Shown here: piece by piece, positions 25,440-33,272 of the stretch
Numbering within the stretch: position 1 is the stretch's first letter
Layout: each line of letters starts with the position of its first letter
From: Nostoc sp. FACHB-973
GTDB taxonomy: Bacteria > Cyanobacteriota > Cyanobacteriia > Cyanobacteriales > Nostocaceae
Length of the DNA: 40,075 nucleotides
Reading direction: 5' to 3'
Assembly (NCBI RefSeq): GCF_014698115.1
Contig: NZ_JACJSJ010000078.1
Location: 1-40,075, forward strand
Made by a program: the position numbers and the translations under genes
Notes under the pieces: model-generated
What the model saw: only the letters and a program-made list of their open reading frames with translations
Databases searched by the model: none
Told to the model about the DNA's origin: nothing

Positions 25440-27167
25440 ATGAGACACGACAAACTTTCTCCCGGATTACTTTTGGCATTTCAGGATTATCAAAACGAAG
25501 GAGAACAGGCTTTAGTTACACATAAGCGATCGCTTGGTATTATTGCTCATAAAAATACAGTCAAACCAACTAAGAGCGTCGTTTTTCTCTACTGTGACTC
25601 TGATGCAGACTTGAGTTATTTATCGCAATATAATATTGAAGTCAATCAAAATTCAGGCAGTGTTCGCACAGCTTTCTTACCAATAAATGCTTTAGATGTT
25701 TTATCTGAAGAAGATGCGATTCAACGCATCAAGCCATCACGTAAACTGCATTTGCGGATGGATGTTGCACCAGGAAAAGTCAAACTACCGGAGTTTAAAA
25801 ACCAAACCGGACTCACTGGCAAGGGTGTAATTGTTGGCATTATAGACAGTGGCATTGACCCGAAACACCCCGCTTTTGCCGGAAGAATTTTACACATTTG
25901 GGATCAAACACTCCCAGGTCCAGGAGTCACAGAAGGACGCTACGGGGCTGAATTTACGGAAGCGCAACTGACAATTTCTCAGGATACTGAGGGACATGGC
26001 ACTCACGTTGCTGGAATTGCTGCTGGTGCGGATGCTACCTATAGCGGCGTAGCACCAGAGGCGGAATTAGTTGTGGTCAGGTCAGATTTACAGGACGCCC
26101 ACATTGCCGATGGCATTCGCTACATTTTCCGAATTGCCAGCGAGTTGGGACGCCCAGCAGTCGTGAATCTCAGCTTGGGTGGACACGCCGATGCCCATGA
26201 TGGTAGCGATTCCCTATCAAAAGTGATTGACGCCGAAACCGGCCCTGGAAGAATTGTTTGCTGTGCTGCGGGTAACGAAGGAAGCATCAATATTCATGGT
26301 CAAACAACCATACCCAGTGGACGCACCCGTGGTATGCGCTTTAATGTTCCTTTGAATCAAGTAGGCATAGTTTGGCTAAACGGTTGGTATTCCAAAGATA
26401 GTGAGTTGGAAGTGTCAGTGCGGAGTCCCAACGGTTTTGTCACCCCCTTCCAAAAAATCATTACTGACGGTAATCCTACTCAGGAACATCAGTTACCGGA
26501 TGCACGGGTGGAAATAGTGACACCAGGCCCTGACCAAATTAACGGCGACCATAACTTTTTTGTGCAAATACGTGGTAACGGCCCTTCACAAGTAATGGGA
26601 GGCATTTGGCAACTACGCCTACGGAATACTTCTGCAACAGAGACACGTCTAGATGTGTGGACATTAGATGATATGTCATCAGTGTTTTTTACAGGTAAAA
26701 GCATCAAGGATGCCCTAAAAATCGGTTCACCAGGAGCCGCTAGCAGTGCTGTGACAGTCGCTGCTTATACTACCAAAGCTAAGTACACAGATATTGATAA
26801 CCAAGTTCGAGAAATGGGCTTAGAATTGGATACTATTTCAGAATTCAGTAGTGAAGGTCCCCTACGCAATGATGCCCAAAAGCCTGATGTAACAGCACCA
26901 GGAGCAATGATTGTTTCCACACTTTCCGCCGATGCAAATTCTGCCCGTTCATCAATGATTAATTCTAAGTTTGTGGCAATGGCTGGTACGAGTATGGCAA
27001 CACCTTTCGTCACTGGGTTAGTTGCATTACTCCTGCAACGTGACCCTCAACTCGATCCGGCTACTTTGAAAGATTTGTTACGTAAAAATAGTGCGATCCC
27101 CGGAAAACCCGCAGGCACATTTGATGAGAAATGGGGTTATGGAGTGATTAATGCAGCCAATCTGTAA
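25440..27167 (+). CDS. S8 family subtilisin-like protease with N-terminal inhibitor-like domain
   Basis: A 575-residue subtilase. The triad is complete: D136 (GIIDSGID), H186 (GHGTHVAG) and S518 (AGTSMATPF), with oxyanion N279 (AAGNEG). Residues about 45-105 form a small alpha/beta domain (SVVFLYCDSDADLSYL, TAFLPINALDVLSEE) resembling inhibitor I9/prodomain modules and homologous to the stand-alone protein at 30265. A beta-rich insert (about 300-415) lies between the oxyanion Asn and the Ser. No signal peptide is seen, so it is predicted to be intracellular. The ribosome site GAGG is well placed. It is followed by a hairpin terminator, then an A+T-rich two-gene block. Confidence 0.92.
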   Translation: MRHDKLSPGLLLAFQDYQNEGEQALVTHKRSLGIIAHKNTVKPTKSVVFLYCDSDADLSYLSQYNIEVNQNSGSVRTAFLPINALDVLSEEDAIQRIKPSRKLHLRMDVAPGKVKLPEFKNQTGLTGKGVIVGIIDSGIDPKHPAFAGRILHIWDQTLPGPGVTEGRYGAEFTEAQLTISQDTEGHGTHVAGIAAGADATYSGVAPEAELVVVRSDLQDAHIADGIRYIFRIASELGRPAVVNLSLGGHADAHDGSDSLSKVIDAETGPGRIVCCAAGNEGSINIHGQTTIPSGRTRGMRFNVPLNQVGIVWLNGWYSKDSELEVSVRSPNGFVTPFQKIITDGNPTQEHQLPDARVEIVTPGPDQINGDHNFFVQIRGNGPSQVMGGIWQLRLRNTSATETRLDVWTLDDMSSVFFTGKSIKDALKIGSPGAASSAVTVAAYTTKAKYTDIDNQVREMGLELDTISEFSSEGPLRNDAQKPDVTAPGAMIVSTLSADANSARSSMINSKFVAMAGTSMATPFVTGLVALLLQRDPQLDPATLKDLLRKNSAIPGKPAGTFDEKWGYGVINAANL

Positions 27168-27176
27168 TTAGACTGA

Positions 27177-27212
27177 GAGACGCGATATATTAAATACTCA
27201 ATATCGTGTCTC
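27177..27212 (+). terminator. Terminator after the subtilase gene
   Basis: GAGACGCGATAT and ATATCGTGTCTC form a 12-bp stem (one G-T pair) with a 12-base loop, 10 bases after the stop codon, followed by a TTAAGTTAATAATTTTT-type tail. GAGACGCGAT palindromes are common in Nostoc. Confidence 0.65.
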
Positions 27213-27324
27213 TTAAGTTAATAATTTTTACTGAGTGTAGTATGAAATAATTGTTAAAATTTTAACCACTTTAACTAATTTTTGGTAATTTTTAAGACGA
27301 TGGATTAGTATAAATAATCTAAAA

Positions 27325-28050
27325 ATGATTAATCTTCGTATCCAACAATTTGCCGAAGCCAATGGTCTATCTTTAGAGGAACTTAGTAAACTTTCAGGCG
27401 TTCCTTTGTCGGATATTCAATTTTATGCAACTATTGAAACCTTAACAGATGAAATTGCTGCAAACCTTAGGAAAATAGCATCTAGCTTGAATGTTAGTGT
27501 AGTGGAGTTAGTCAAGCCTGTAGTCAAGCAAGGAGTTTTTAGATTCAAGATTTTTGAAATGGTTCAAAAAAAGGGTTTAAAAATTGACGAATTGAGTAAA
27601 ATTTCTGGTGTACACCCTGCTATTGTTGCTTTCTATAGTACGCAACCTATTGATGAGGATAAACTTAACGAACTGGAATTTAAAAATAAGTATCTTACCA
27701 AAATTAGTGAAGTTATTGGTTGCAGTGCTGAAGAATTAAAGGTCGAAACTGATCTCCCAATAACTAAGATTGATCTCAAAGAATGGGCAGAAAAAAGAGA
27801 TTTAAACTTAGAGGATATAAGTGTACTTACGGGCATACCTATAGATTTTATAGATTTGATTTCTACACAATATATAGATACACCTATAGATATCTCTTTA
27901 AAAGATCATATTTCCGATGGTTTCTTGGGACTAATGGCTGAGAACTCAGTTATCGCATCAATACAACCACAAACAACTCCAAAAGAGCTATTTTGCCATT
28001 GGATTGAAAAGATTACAGGTAAGGAAATATGGATATGTGAATCAATTTAA
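27325..28050 (+). CDS. Protein with three tandem helix-turn-helix (XRE-like) repeats
   Basis: A 241-residue protein built of three diverged copies of a 65-residue helical unit: about 4-64 (FAEANGLSLEELSKLSGVPL), 72-138 (IFEMVQKKGLKIDELSKISG) and 148-205 (LKEWAEKRDLNLEDISVLTG). Each contains the (L)SLEELSKxSGVP pattern of Cro/XRE-type HTH domains followed by a loop and another helix (IASSLNVSVVEL). Three in one chain would allow binding to extended or repeated DNA, or the repeats may have become protein-binding. The C-terminus (about 206-241) has no match I know. The DNA is A+T-rich and there is no obvious ribosome site. It lies 54 bases before the membrane/pentapeptide gene. Confidence 0.75.
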   Translation: MINLRIQQFAEANGLSLEELSKLSGVPLSDIQFYATIETLTDEIAANLRKIASSLNVSVVELVKPVVKQGVFRFKIFEMVQKKGLKIDELSKISGVHPAIVAFYSTQPIDEDKLNELEFKNKYLTKISEVIGCSAEELKVETDLPITKIDLKEWAEKRDLNLEDISVLTGIPIDFIDLISTQYIDTPIDISLKDHISDGFLGLMAENSVIASIQPQTTPKELFCHWIEKITGKEIWICESI

Positions 28051-28104
28051 TAGCATAGATGAATTGCTTGTAAAAAGTTAAACTTCTTAAAAATAATGGC
28101 TTGA

Positions 28105-30123
28105 ATGAAAAATATTCATGGAAAAAACATTTGCGGCATTTCATTTTGTGGCGAGAATTTAAATAAATCTAATTTTACAGAAGCACGAGCAGGACTGAAA
28201 CTGATAACAAGATTTTGGCTAGGACTATTTGGTGTTACTTCAGCTTCTTTATCAAGCATCACAGCTATTTTTTCTGGTGCATTAATCGCACTCGATTATA
28301 CCTCTCTAAAAGCTTATAACTTTGGTTTATCTGAAATCAGTTTTCTTATATATGTAGCTAGTATAACTCCAATTATAATCCGTGGTTTTGAAGTATTTTC
28401 AATTAGTATTATTGTTAGTTTAATTGTTATTAATACTTTTATAACTCTAGTTTTTGATCAAAATAGTGGAATGCTTTCTTTGATTCTTCTTCTTAGCTTA
28501 AGTATAGCTTTCGCTTGGTTAGGAATAATTATTACAGCATTTTCTCTAGCTTTTACTACTGTAATTGGAGGAGTTTTATGTGAATTTTCAGCTTTGGTGG
28601 GTGCTAGCTTTATAGCTACATTTGTAACCGTATTTAACATAGAGTTACAATACAAATATATGACACTGATTGCCGTATCGATAGTTATTTTTGCAAGCGT
28701 AATTATCGCGCGACAATCAATCAAAGGCTCACCTAATTTTGCCTGGATTAGAGAAAAATCTGTATTCTGGGCTGCAATAGGTGGAACATCTTTTTATAAA
28801 GCAGATTTAACAGATGCTTGCTTTGATGGCGCACATTTACCTTATACCGATTTCAGAAAAGCTAATTTAACTCGCACTAGCTTTAAGGGAGTAACTGGAT
28901 TAGAATTTTCTAGACTGGAAGGAACAATACTGGAAAATTTAAAAGTTAGGAAATTGCTAGTAACCAAAAGAGGTAATAATGAAGATTACACAGGTGCTAA
29001 ATTCAATGGTGCTAATTTAACGAATGCTGATTTAACAGGGGCAACTTTAAGCGGAATCAATGCTTTAGATGTAGATTTTTCCGAAGCAACCTTGAGTGGT
29101 GCTTGTATCCAAGAATGGAATATTAATAAAAATACTCGCTTCACGGGGGTAAAATGTTCACACGTTTATTTAAAATGTATTAAACAAGGCGATCGCATTA
29201 TTCTTTCAGAAGGTAAGCCAGATAGTGGCGAGTTTCAAGACGGTGAATTTGAGAAATGGATTAGTGAACTTCAAAAGACAATTGATTTAATCTTTAAGGA
29301 AGGATTGAATTGGAGAGCTTTTATGTTTTCTCTAGCTCAAACTGCTATTAATCATGAAGGATTAGATTTATCTCGTTATAGCATTACTAGAGATCAGAAT
29401 CTTGTTTTTGCAAAAATTGGTTTATTTGCAGGTGCGGATCATCGTGCTATTCACGAGGAATTTACAAGTTGTTATGAAAATGCTGTAAAGTTGATAGATT
29501 CAAATTATCAATTAATTCTGCAAGCAAAAGATGAAGAACTAGAAAGATTAAGAGAATTGTTCACCTCTAATTATCAAATTGTCAGAGAGTTAGCTTCTGT
29601 AGTAGCAGGTACAGGTAGACAAGTATTAATTCAAGGCACAGGTAATCGCATATATATGCTTAATCAAGCAGGGGATATTATGGAAAGTAAAAATGAAGGC
29701 ATCAATATAGGTGGAAATGTTGGCGGAAATTTAGACACTGGAGATAAGATATCTACAGGTGGAGACATGAACCTTACTGGTTCGAGTTTGACAGGTAACC
29801 TTAATAATGTTACTAATACGAATCAGCAGTTGAGCAATGTTAAAACTGATAGTACCGACGATTTGGCAAAGATTTTAAGCATTTTGCAAAAATCTATTGG
29901 TGATGATGCTGCACTTTCTGAAAGCCAAAAGAAAGAGGCGCTGGAAGCAGTAGAAATTATAGCTGAAGAAGGAAAAAAGCCACAAGGGGAACGAGCGCTG
30001 AAATTCTGTTCAATGGCTGTTAATGCCCTTAAAGGTTTGACATCTACTGTCAGTGATGCTAGTAAATTAGCTGAAGTCCTCAAAACTCATTTGCCTGCTC
30101 TCACCAGCATATTGGGTCTTTAG
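28105..30123 (+). CDS. Multi-pass membrane protein with pentapeptide repeats and C-terminal helical domain
   Basis: A 672-residue mosaic. A short pentapeptide-like start (about 10-28) leads into five or six membrane helices (about 35-203). Pentapeptide repeats follow (about 228-265 and 295-335, e.g. ANLTNADLTGATLSG). Then come a helical region (380-470), a coiled coil (about 474-500), a Gly/Asn-rich beta-like repeat segment (about 530-570, GGNVGGNLDTGDK) and a helical C-terminal domain (about 583-672). The domain order suggests a membrane-anchored sensor or scaffold; the function is unknown. Base composition is very low in G+C (lines 28441 and 29461 are about 28% and 23%). It is probably co-transcribed with the triple-HTH gene. 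Confidence 0.75.
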   Translation: MKNIHGKNICGISFCGENLNKSNFTEARAGLKLITRFWLGLFGVTSASLSSITAIFSGALIALDYTSLKAYNFGLSEISFLIYVASITPIIIRGFEVFSISIIVSLIVINTFITLVFDQNSGMLSLILLLSLSIAFAWLGIIITAFSLAFTTVIGGVLCEFSALVGASFIATFVTVFNIELQYKYMTLIAVSIVIFASVIIARQSIKGSPNFAWIREKSVFWAAIGGTSFYKADLTDACFDGAHLPYTDFRKANLTRTSFKGVTGLEFSRLEGTILENLKVRKLLVTKRGNNEDYTGAKFNGANLTNADLTGATLSGINALDVDFSEATLSGACIQEWNINKNTRFTGVKCSHVYLKCIKQGDRIILSEGKPDSGEFQDGEFEKWISELQKTIDLIFKEGLNWRAFMFSLAQTAINHEGLDLSRYSITRDQNLVFAKIGLFAGADHRAIHEEFTSCYENAVKLIDSNYQLILQAKDEELERLRELFTSNYQIVRELASVVAGTGRQVLIQGTGNRIYMLNQAGDIMESKNEGINIGGNVGGNLDTGDKISTGGDMNLTGSSLTGNLNNVTNTNQQLSNVKTDSTDDLAKILSILQKSIGDDAALSESQKKEALEAVEIIAEEGKKPQGERALKFCSMAVNALKGLTSTVSDASKLAEVLKTHLPALTSILGL

Positions 30124-30134
30124 ACGTAGTAACA

Positions 30135-30167
30135 AATCTGTAATCAGATTGAGACACGAATATATTA
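30135..30167. repeat. Second copy of the sequence at the subtilase 3' end
   Basis: AATCTGTAATCAGATTGAGA here matches AATCTGTAATTAGACTGAGA at 27159, which overlaps the subtilase stop codon, with 2 differences in 20 bases; similarity continues weakly for about 14 more. The two copies flank the triple-HTH and pentapeptide genes as a direct repeat. Confidence 0.5.
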
Positions 30168-30264
30168 CTCTGTACAAGGATAGGCAATAAAAACCTGTAA
30201 ATTTGATAGGTTGTTTGTAGGGTGGACAATTTTTTGACCACTTTTTTTTTACCAAGGAATTGTT

Positions 30265-30564
30265 ATGAATTATCAAAAGCTAGACGCTGCCCTTGCTACA
30301 GCACTGAATGATATTCAAAACCCACAGCAACCGAGTTTAACAGTTTTTATCCATACCGAACCAATTTTAGACTCCGCGGCGATCGCTGTTTTAGAGAGTT
30401 TGGGTGTCAGCGGCATTACTAGTGGTCAAGATATTTTTACAGCAACGCTCTCACCAAATGCAATTGCCCAGTTGTCAGAGCAATCTTGGGTGAAGCATTT
30501 GAACCTATCACAGCAATTGCGTTTGGTCAATCAGAAAAGAACTTTAGGTGGCTTTAGAGTTTGA
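30265..30564 (+). CDS. Stand-alone subtilase-prodomain/inhibitor-like small protein
   Basis: A 99-residue soluble protein. Its segment LTVFIHTEPI...TATLSPNAIAQLSEQ matches the N-terminal domain of the subtilase at 25440 (VVFLYCDSD...TAFLPINALDVLSEE): T-A-x-L-x2-N-A-[IL]-x2-L-S-E is shared, followed by [VI]-x2-[LI]-x2-S-x2-L-x-L. Such modules act as folding chaperones and inhibitors of subtilases (I9 family), so it could inhibit the neighbouring protease; that is inference. AAGGA lies 8 bases before the ATG. The gene lies 141 bases after the pentapeptide gene. Confidence 0.75.
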   Translation: MNYQKLDAALATALNDIQNPQQPSLTVFIHTEPILDSAAIAVLESLGVSGITSGQDIFTATLSPNAIAQLSEQSWVKHLNLSQQLRLVNQKRTLGGFRV

Positions 30565-30762
30565 GATGATGCTGTAAAAATAATTCTTTGTTTATCTGTG
30601 GGGTGTAGCGTCTGGCAGAAAATGTGTTGGCACAGCGATCGCTCCTCAACCTTCCATAGGATATAATACAATTGTTCTAGTTGTTAATTCATTCAGACAG
30701 CATCATCCATTACCCACAGCATTTTCTAAAATTCCTCCCTGAGATTCTTTGATCCCCCCTTA

Positions 30763-30817
30763 CCAGCTGCCACATACAGTCCTAAACTGAAGATGAGAGT
30801 TGAAAGGCAGCTGGGAG
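30763..30817 (+). promoter_or_regulatory. Possible 5' leader hairpin over the glgC ribosome site
   Basis: CCAGCTGCC (30763-30771) and GGCAGCTGG (30806-30814) form a perfect 9-bp stem with a 34-base loop. The right arm overlaps the GGGAG ribosome site (30813-30817) of glgC, so the structure could mask translation initiation. No known riboswitch is recognised. Confidence 0.4.
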
Positions 30818-30824
30818 AAATTTT

Positions 30825-32114
30825 GTGAAAAAAGTTTTATCAATCATCCTTGGTGGTGGCGCGGGGACTCGGCTTTATCCCCTAACCAAACTCCGCGCTA
30901 AACCAGCAGTACCAGTGGCGGGGAAATACCGCTTAATCGATATCCCTGTCAGTAACTGCATAAATTCCGAAATATTCAAAATTTATGTTCTGACACAATT
31001 TAACTCAGCTTCTCTGAATCGTCACATCGCCCGTACCTACAACTTTTCTGGTTTCAGTGAAGGGTTTGTGGAAGTGCTAGCTGCACAGCAAACACCAGAA
31101 AACCCCAATTGGTTCCAAGGTACAGCCGATGCAGTGCGTCAGTATCTGTGGCTGTTGGAAGAATGGGATGCAGAGGAATATTTAATCCTCTCAGGAGATC
31201 ACCTCTACCGCATGGATTACCGCTTGTTTATCCAGCGCCATAGAGAAACGGGTGCTGATATCACTCTCTCAGTTATTCCCATCGACGAGCGCCGCGCCTC
31301 AGATTTTGGTTTGATGAAAATTGACGATTCCGGTAGGGTCGTTGACTTTAGCGAAAAACCCAAAGGCGAGGCCTTAACCAAAATGCAGGTTGATACTACT
31401 ATTTTGGGATTGACAAAAGAACAAGCCCAATTGCAGCCTTACATCGCCTCGATGGGGATTTACGTCTTTAAAAAAGATGTTTTGATCAAGTTATTGAAAG
31501 AATCTTTAGAACGGACAGATTTCGGCAAAGAAATTATTCCAGATGCCTCGAAAGATTACAACGTTCAAGCTTATTTATTTGATGACTACTGGGAAGATAT
31601 TGGAACAATCGAAGCCTTTTATCAAGCAAATTTAGCACTGACTCAGCAACCCCAGCCACCCTTTAGTTTCTATGATGAAGAAGCGCCAATTTATACCCGT
31701 CCTCGTTACTTACCTCCGAGTAAACTATTAGATTGTCAGGTAACAGAATCAATTATCGGCGAAGGTTGCATTCTAAAAAATTGCCGCATTCAACATTCTG
31801 TATTGGGAGTGCGATCGCGCATTGAATCTGGCTGCGTCATCGAAGAGTCTTTACTCATGGGTGCAGACTTTTACCAAGCTTCTGTAGAACGCCAATGTAG
31901 CTTAGTCAAAGGTGATATTCCCGTAGGCATCGGTACGGATACAATCATTAGGCGTGCGATCGTTGATAAAAACGCCCGCATCGGCCATGATGTCAAAATT
32001 ATCAACAAAGATAACGTCCAAGAAGCTGACCGCGAAAATCAAGGTTTCTACATCCGTAGTGGGATCGTAGTTGTGCTAAAAAATGCTGTAATTCCTGATG
32101 GAACCATAATTTAA
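30825..32114 (+). CDS. glgC: Glucose-1-phosphate adenylyltransferase (ADP-glucose pyrophosphorylase)
   Basis: A 429-residue enzyme making ADP-glucose from ATP and glucose-1-phosphate, the committed step of glycogen synthesis. The start is GTG with GGGAG 7 bases upstream. The N-terminal nucleotide loop GGGAGTRLYPLT, the glucose-1-phosphate lysine region (FSEKPKG), the GDHLYRMDY catalytic block and the C-terminal left-handed beta-helix (IIGEGCILKNCRIQHSVLG) are intact, with C-terminal lysines of the allosteric 3-phosphoglycerate site expected near RAIVDKNARIG. Length matches cyanobacterial homologues. It is monocistronic, with a possible leader hairpin. Confidence 0.97.
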   Translation: MKKVLSIILGGGAGTRLYPLTKLRAKPAVPVAGKYRLIDIPVSNCINSEIFKIYVLTQFNSASLNRHIARTYNFSGFSEGFVEVLAAQQTPENPNWFQGTADAVRQYLWLLEEWDAEEYLILSGDHLYRMDYRLFIQRHRETGADITLSVIPIDERRASDFGLMKIDDSGRVVDFSEKPKGEALTKMQVDTTILGLTKEQAQLQPYIASMGIYVFKKDVLIKLLKESLERTDFGKEIIPDASKDYNVQAYLFDDYWEDIGTIEAFYQANLALTQQPQPPFSFYDEEAPIYTRPRYLPPSKLLDCQVTESIIGEGCILKNCRIQHSVLGVRSRIESGCVIEESLLMGADFYQASVERQCSLVKGDIPVGIGTDTIIRRAIVDKNARIGHDVKIINKDNVQEADRENQGFYIRSGIVVVLKNAVIPDGTII

Positions 32115-32131
32115 GAGTGCTGAGTGCTGAG

Positions 32132-32456
32132 TTAAGGGACTTCCAATAAAAAAAACATTCCATCGTAGGGGCGCACAGCTGTCATTGGTGTCAACTTAAC
32201 GTGAAACGGGCGGTTAGAAACCGCGTCTACACAAACAAAACCTGCCTATCGCGCTTGCGCTGCGCTTGGCGCACCACGCAGGTTTCAAAACCCTTAATTT
32301 TCTGTTAGTCCGCGTAGGCGGACGAAAGCCTGTGTAGCCGCGAATTCCATTCGCCCAGGCTTAAGTTGACACCAATGCACAGCTGTGCGCCCCTACAGGT
32401 GATCGATGTGTTGCAAAGATTGTTTGAATTGGTATTATTTTTTGGAAGTCCCTTAG
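32132..32456. mobile_element. Nested palindromic MITE-like element with TAAGGGACTTCCAA ends
   Basis: Outer ends TAAGGGACTTCCAA (32133-32146) and its exact reverse complement (32442-32455) enclose a second inverted pair: arms 32165-32199 and 32361-32396 pair over about 35 bases except for one extra base. Inside are further palindromes (about 32233-32283 and 32308-32360) of the CCTGCCTATCGCGC and TCCGCGTAGGCGGA types. The whole 325 bases could fold into a long stem and holds no ORF. Flanks are CAGCACT/CTGAGTG heptamers. Confidence 0.7.
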
Positions 32457-32504
32457 GAGTTGTATCGTGATGAGTGCTGAGTTGTGAATGCTGAGTTAGG
32501 AGTT

Positions 32505-33023
32505 ATGAATACAACATTTAATCACTCCTCACTGTTGAATTCTGACTTTTTACTCAGCACTCAGCACTCAGCACTAATTTTACTAATTGGTCTTCCAGGT
32601 AGTGGTAAGTCAACTCTGGCAAAACAATTATTGGCAGAATACCCCCGGATGCAGCTGATTTCTACAGATGCCATCCGGGGGCAACTATTCGGTTCGGAAG
32701 CTATTCAGGGATCGTGGCTGCTGATTTGGCAGGAAGTGGAACGGCAATTTCAACAAGCTATTTCCACGGGTAATACGGCAATTTTCGATGCTACCAACGC
32801 CCAGCGACGCCATCGCCGTGAGATCATCACCTTAGCCCGTGACTTGGGTTTTAACCACATTACGGGAATTTGGGTGAATATGCCAGTTTGGCTGTGTTTA
32901 GCACGCAATAAAAGGCGATCGCGCCAAGTTCCAGAAGAAATTATTTTGCGGATGCACCGTCAACTCCGGGATGCCCCCCCAAGCCTGGAAGAAGGACTAG
33001 ACAGCCTGATTCGCTATCTTTGA
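32505..33023 (+). CDS. P-loop kinase (AAA_33 / polynucleotide-kinase-like)
   Basis: The small kinase has Walker A GLPGSGKST near its N-terminus, STDAIRGQLFG after strand 2, and DATNAQRRHRREI, the pattern of polynucleotide-kinase/AAA_33 proteins; LARNKRRSRQVPEEI provides lid arginines. It probably phosphorylates a nucleic acid end or a small hydroxylated substrate; no substrate can be assigned. The start is uncertain: GTG 32484 and ATG 32505 are in frame, and the first residues before ALILLIG (STQHSA) are encoded by CAGCACT repeats, so the N-terminal stretch looks repeat-derived. It lies between a MITE-like element and a repeat tract. Confidence 0.85.
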   Translation: MNTTFNHSSLLNSDFLLSTQHSALILLIGLPGSGKSTLAKQLLAEYPRMQLISTDAIRGQLFGSEAIQGSWLLIWQEVERQFQQAISTGNTAIFDATNAQRRHRREIITLARDLGFNHITGIWVNMPVWLCLARNKRRSRQVPEEIILRMHRQLRDAPPSLEEGLDSLIRYL

Positions 33024-33064
33024 AACTCAGGATCAGCCCATTATGCATCAAGAAAACACCTTCT

Positions 33065-33102
33065 TCCCCCACTCCCTACTCCCTATTCCCCATTCCCTGT
33101 GC
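33065..33102. repeat. CCCTACT / CCCCATT heptamer tract
   Basis: About five CCCxACT or CCCxATT units lie between the kinase and the dnaJ-like gene; an A+T-rich region and a strong ribosome site (GGAGG) then precede the latter. Confidence 0.8.
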
Positions 33103-33272
33103 TTATTGGAAGTACGGAAATTGCGATCGCCCGGTGAGCAAGAACCACACTTGATTTTCTATATTCTTTGCTAATTTAAAGTCAGAATCTTTTTGCTTGG
33201 CATTATACCTGGCAAAACTAAATATCTCTTATCTTAAAAAACATAACGGGAATTTCTATAGGAGGCTGGTAG

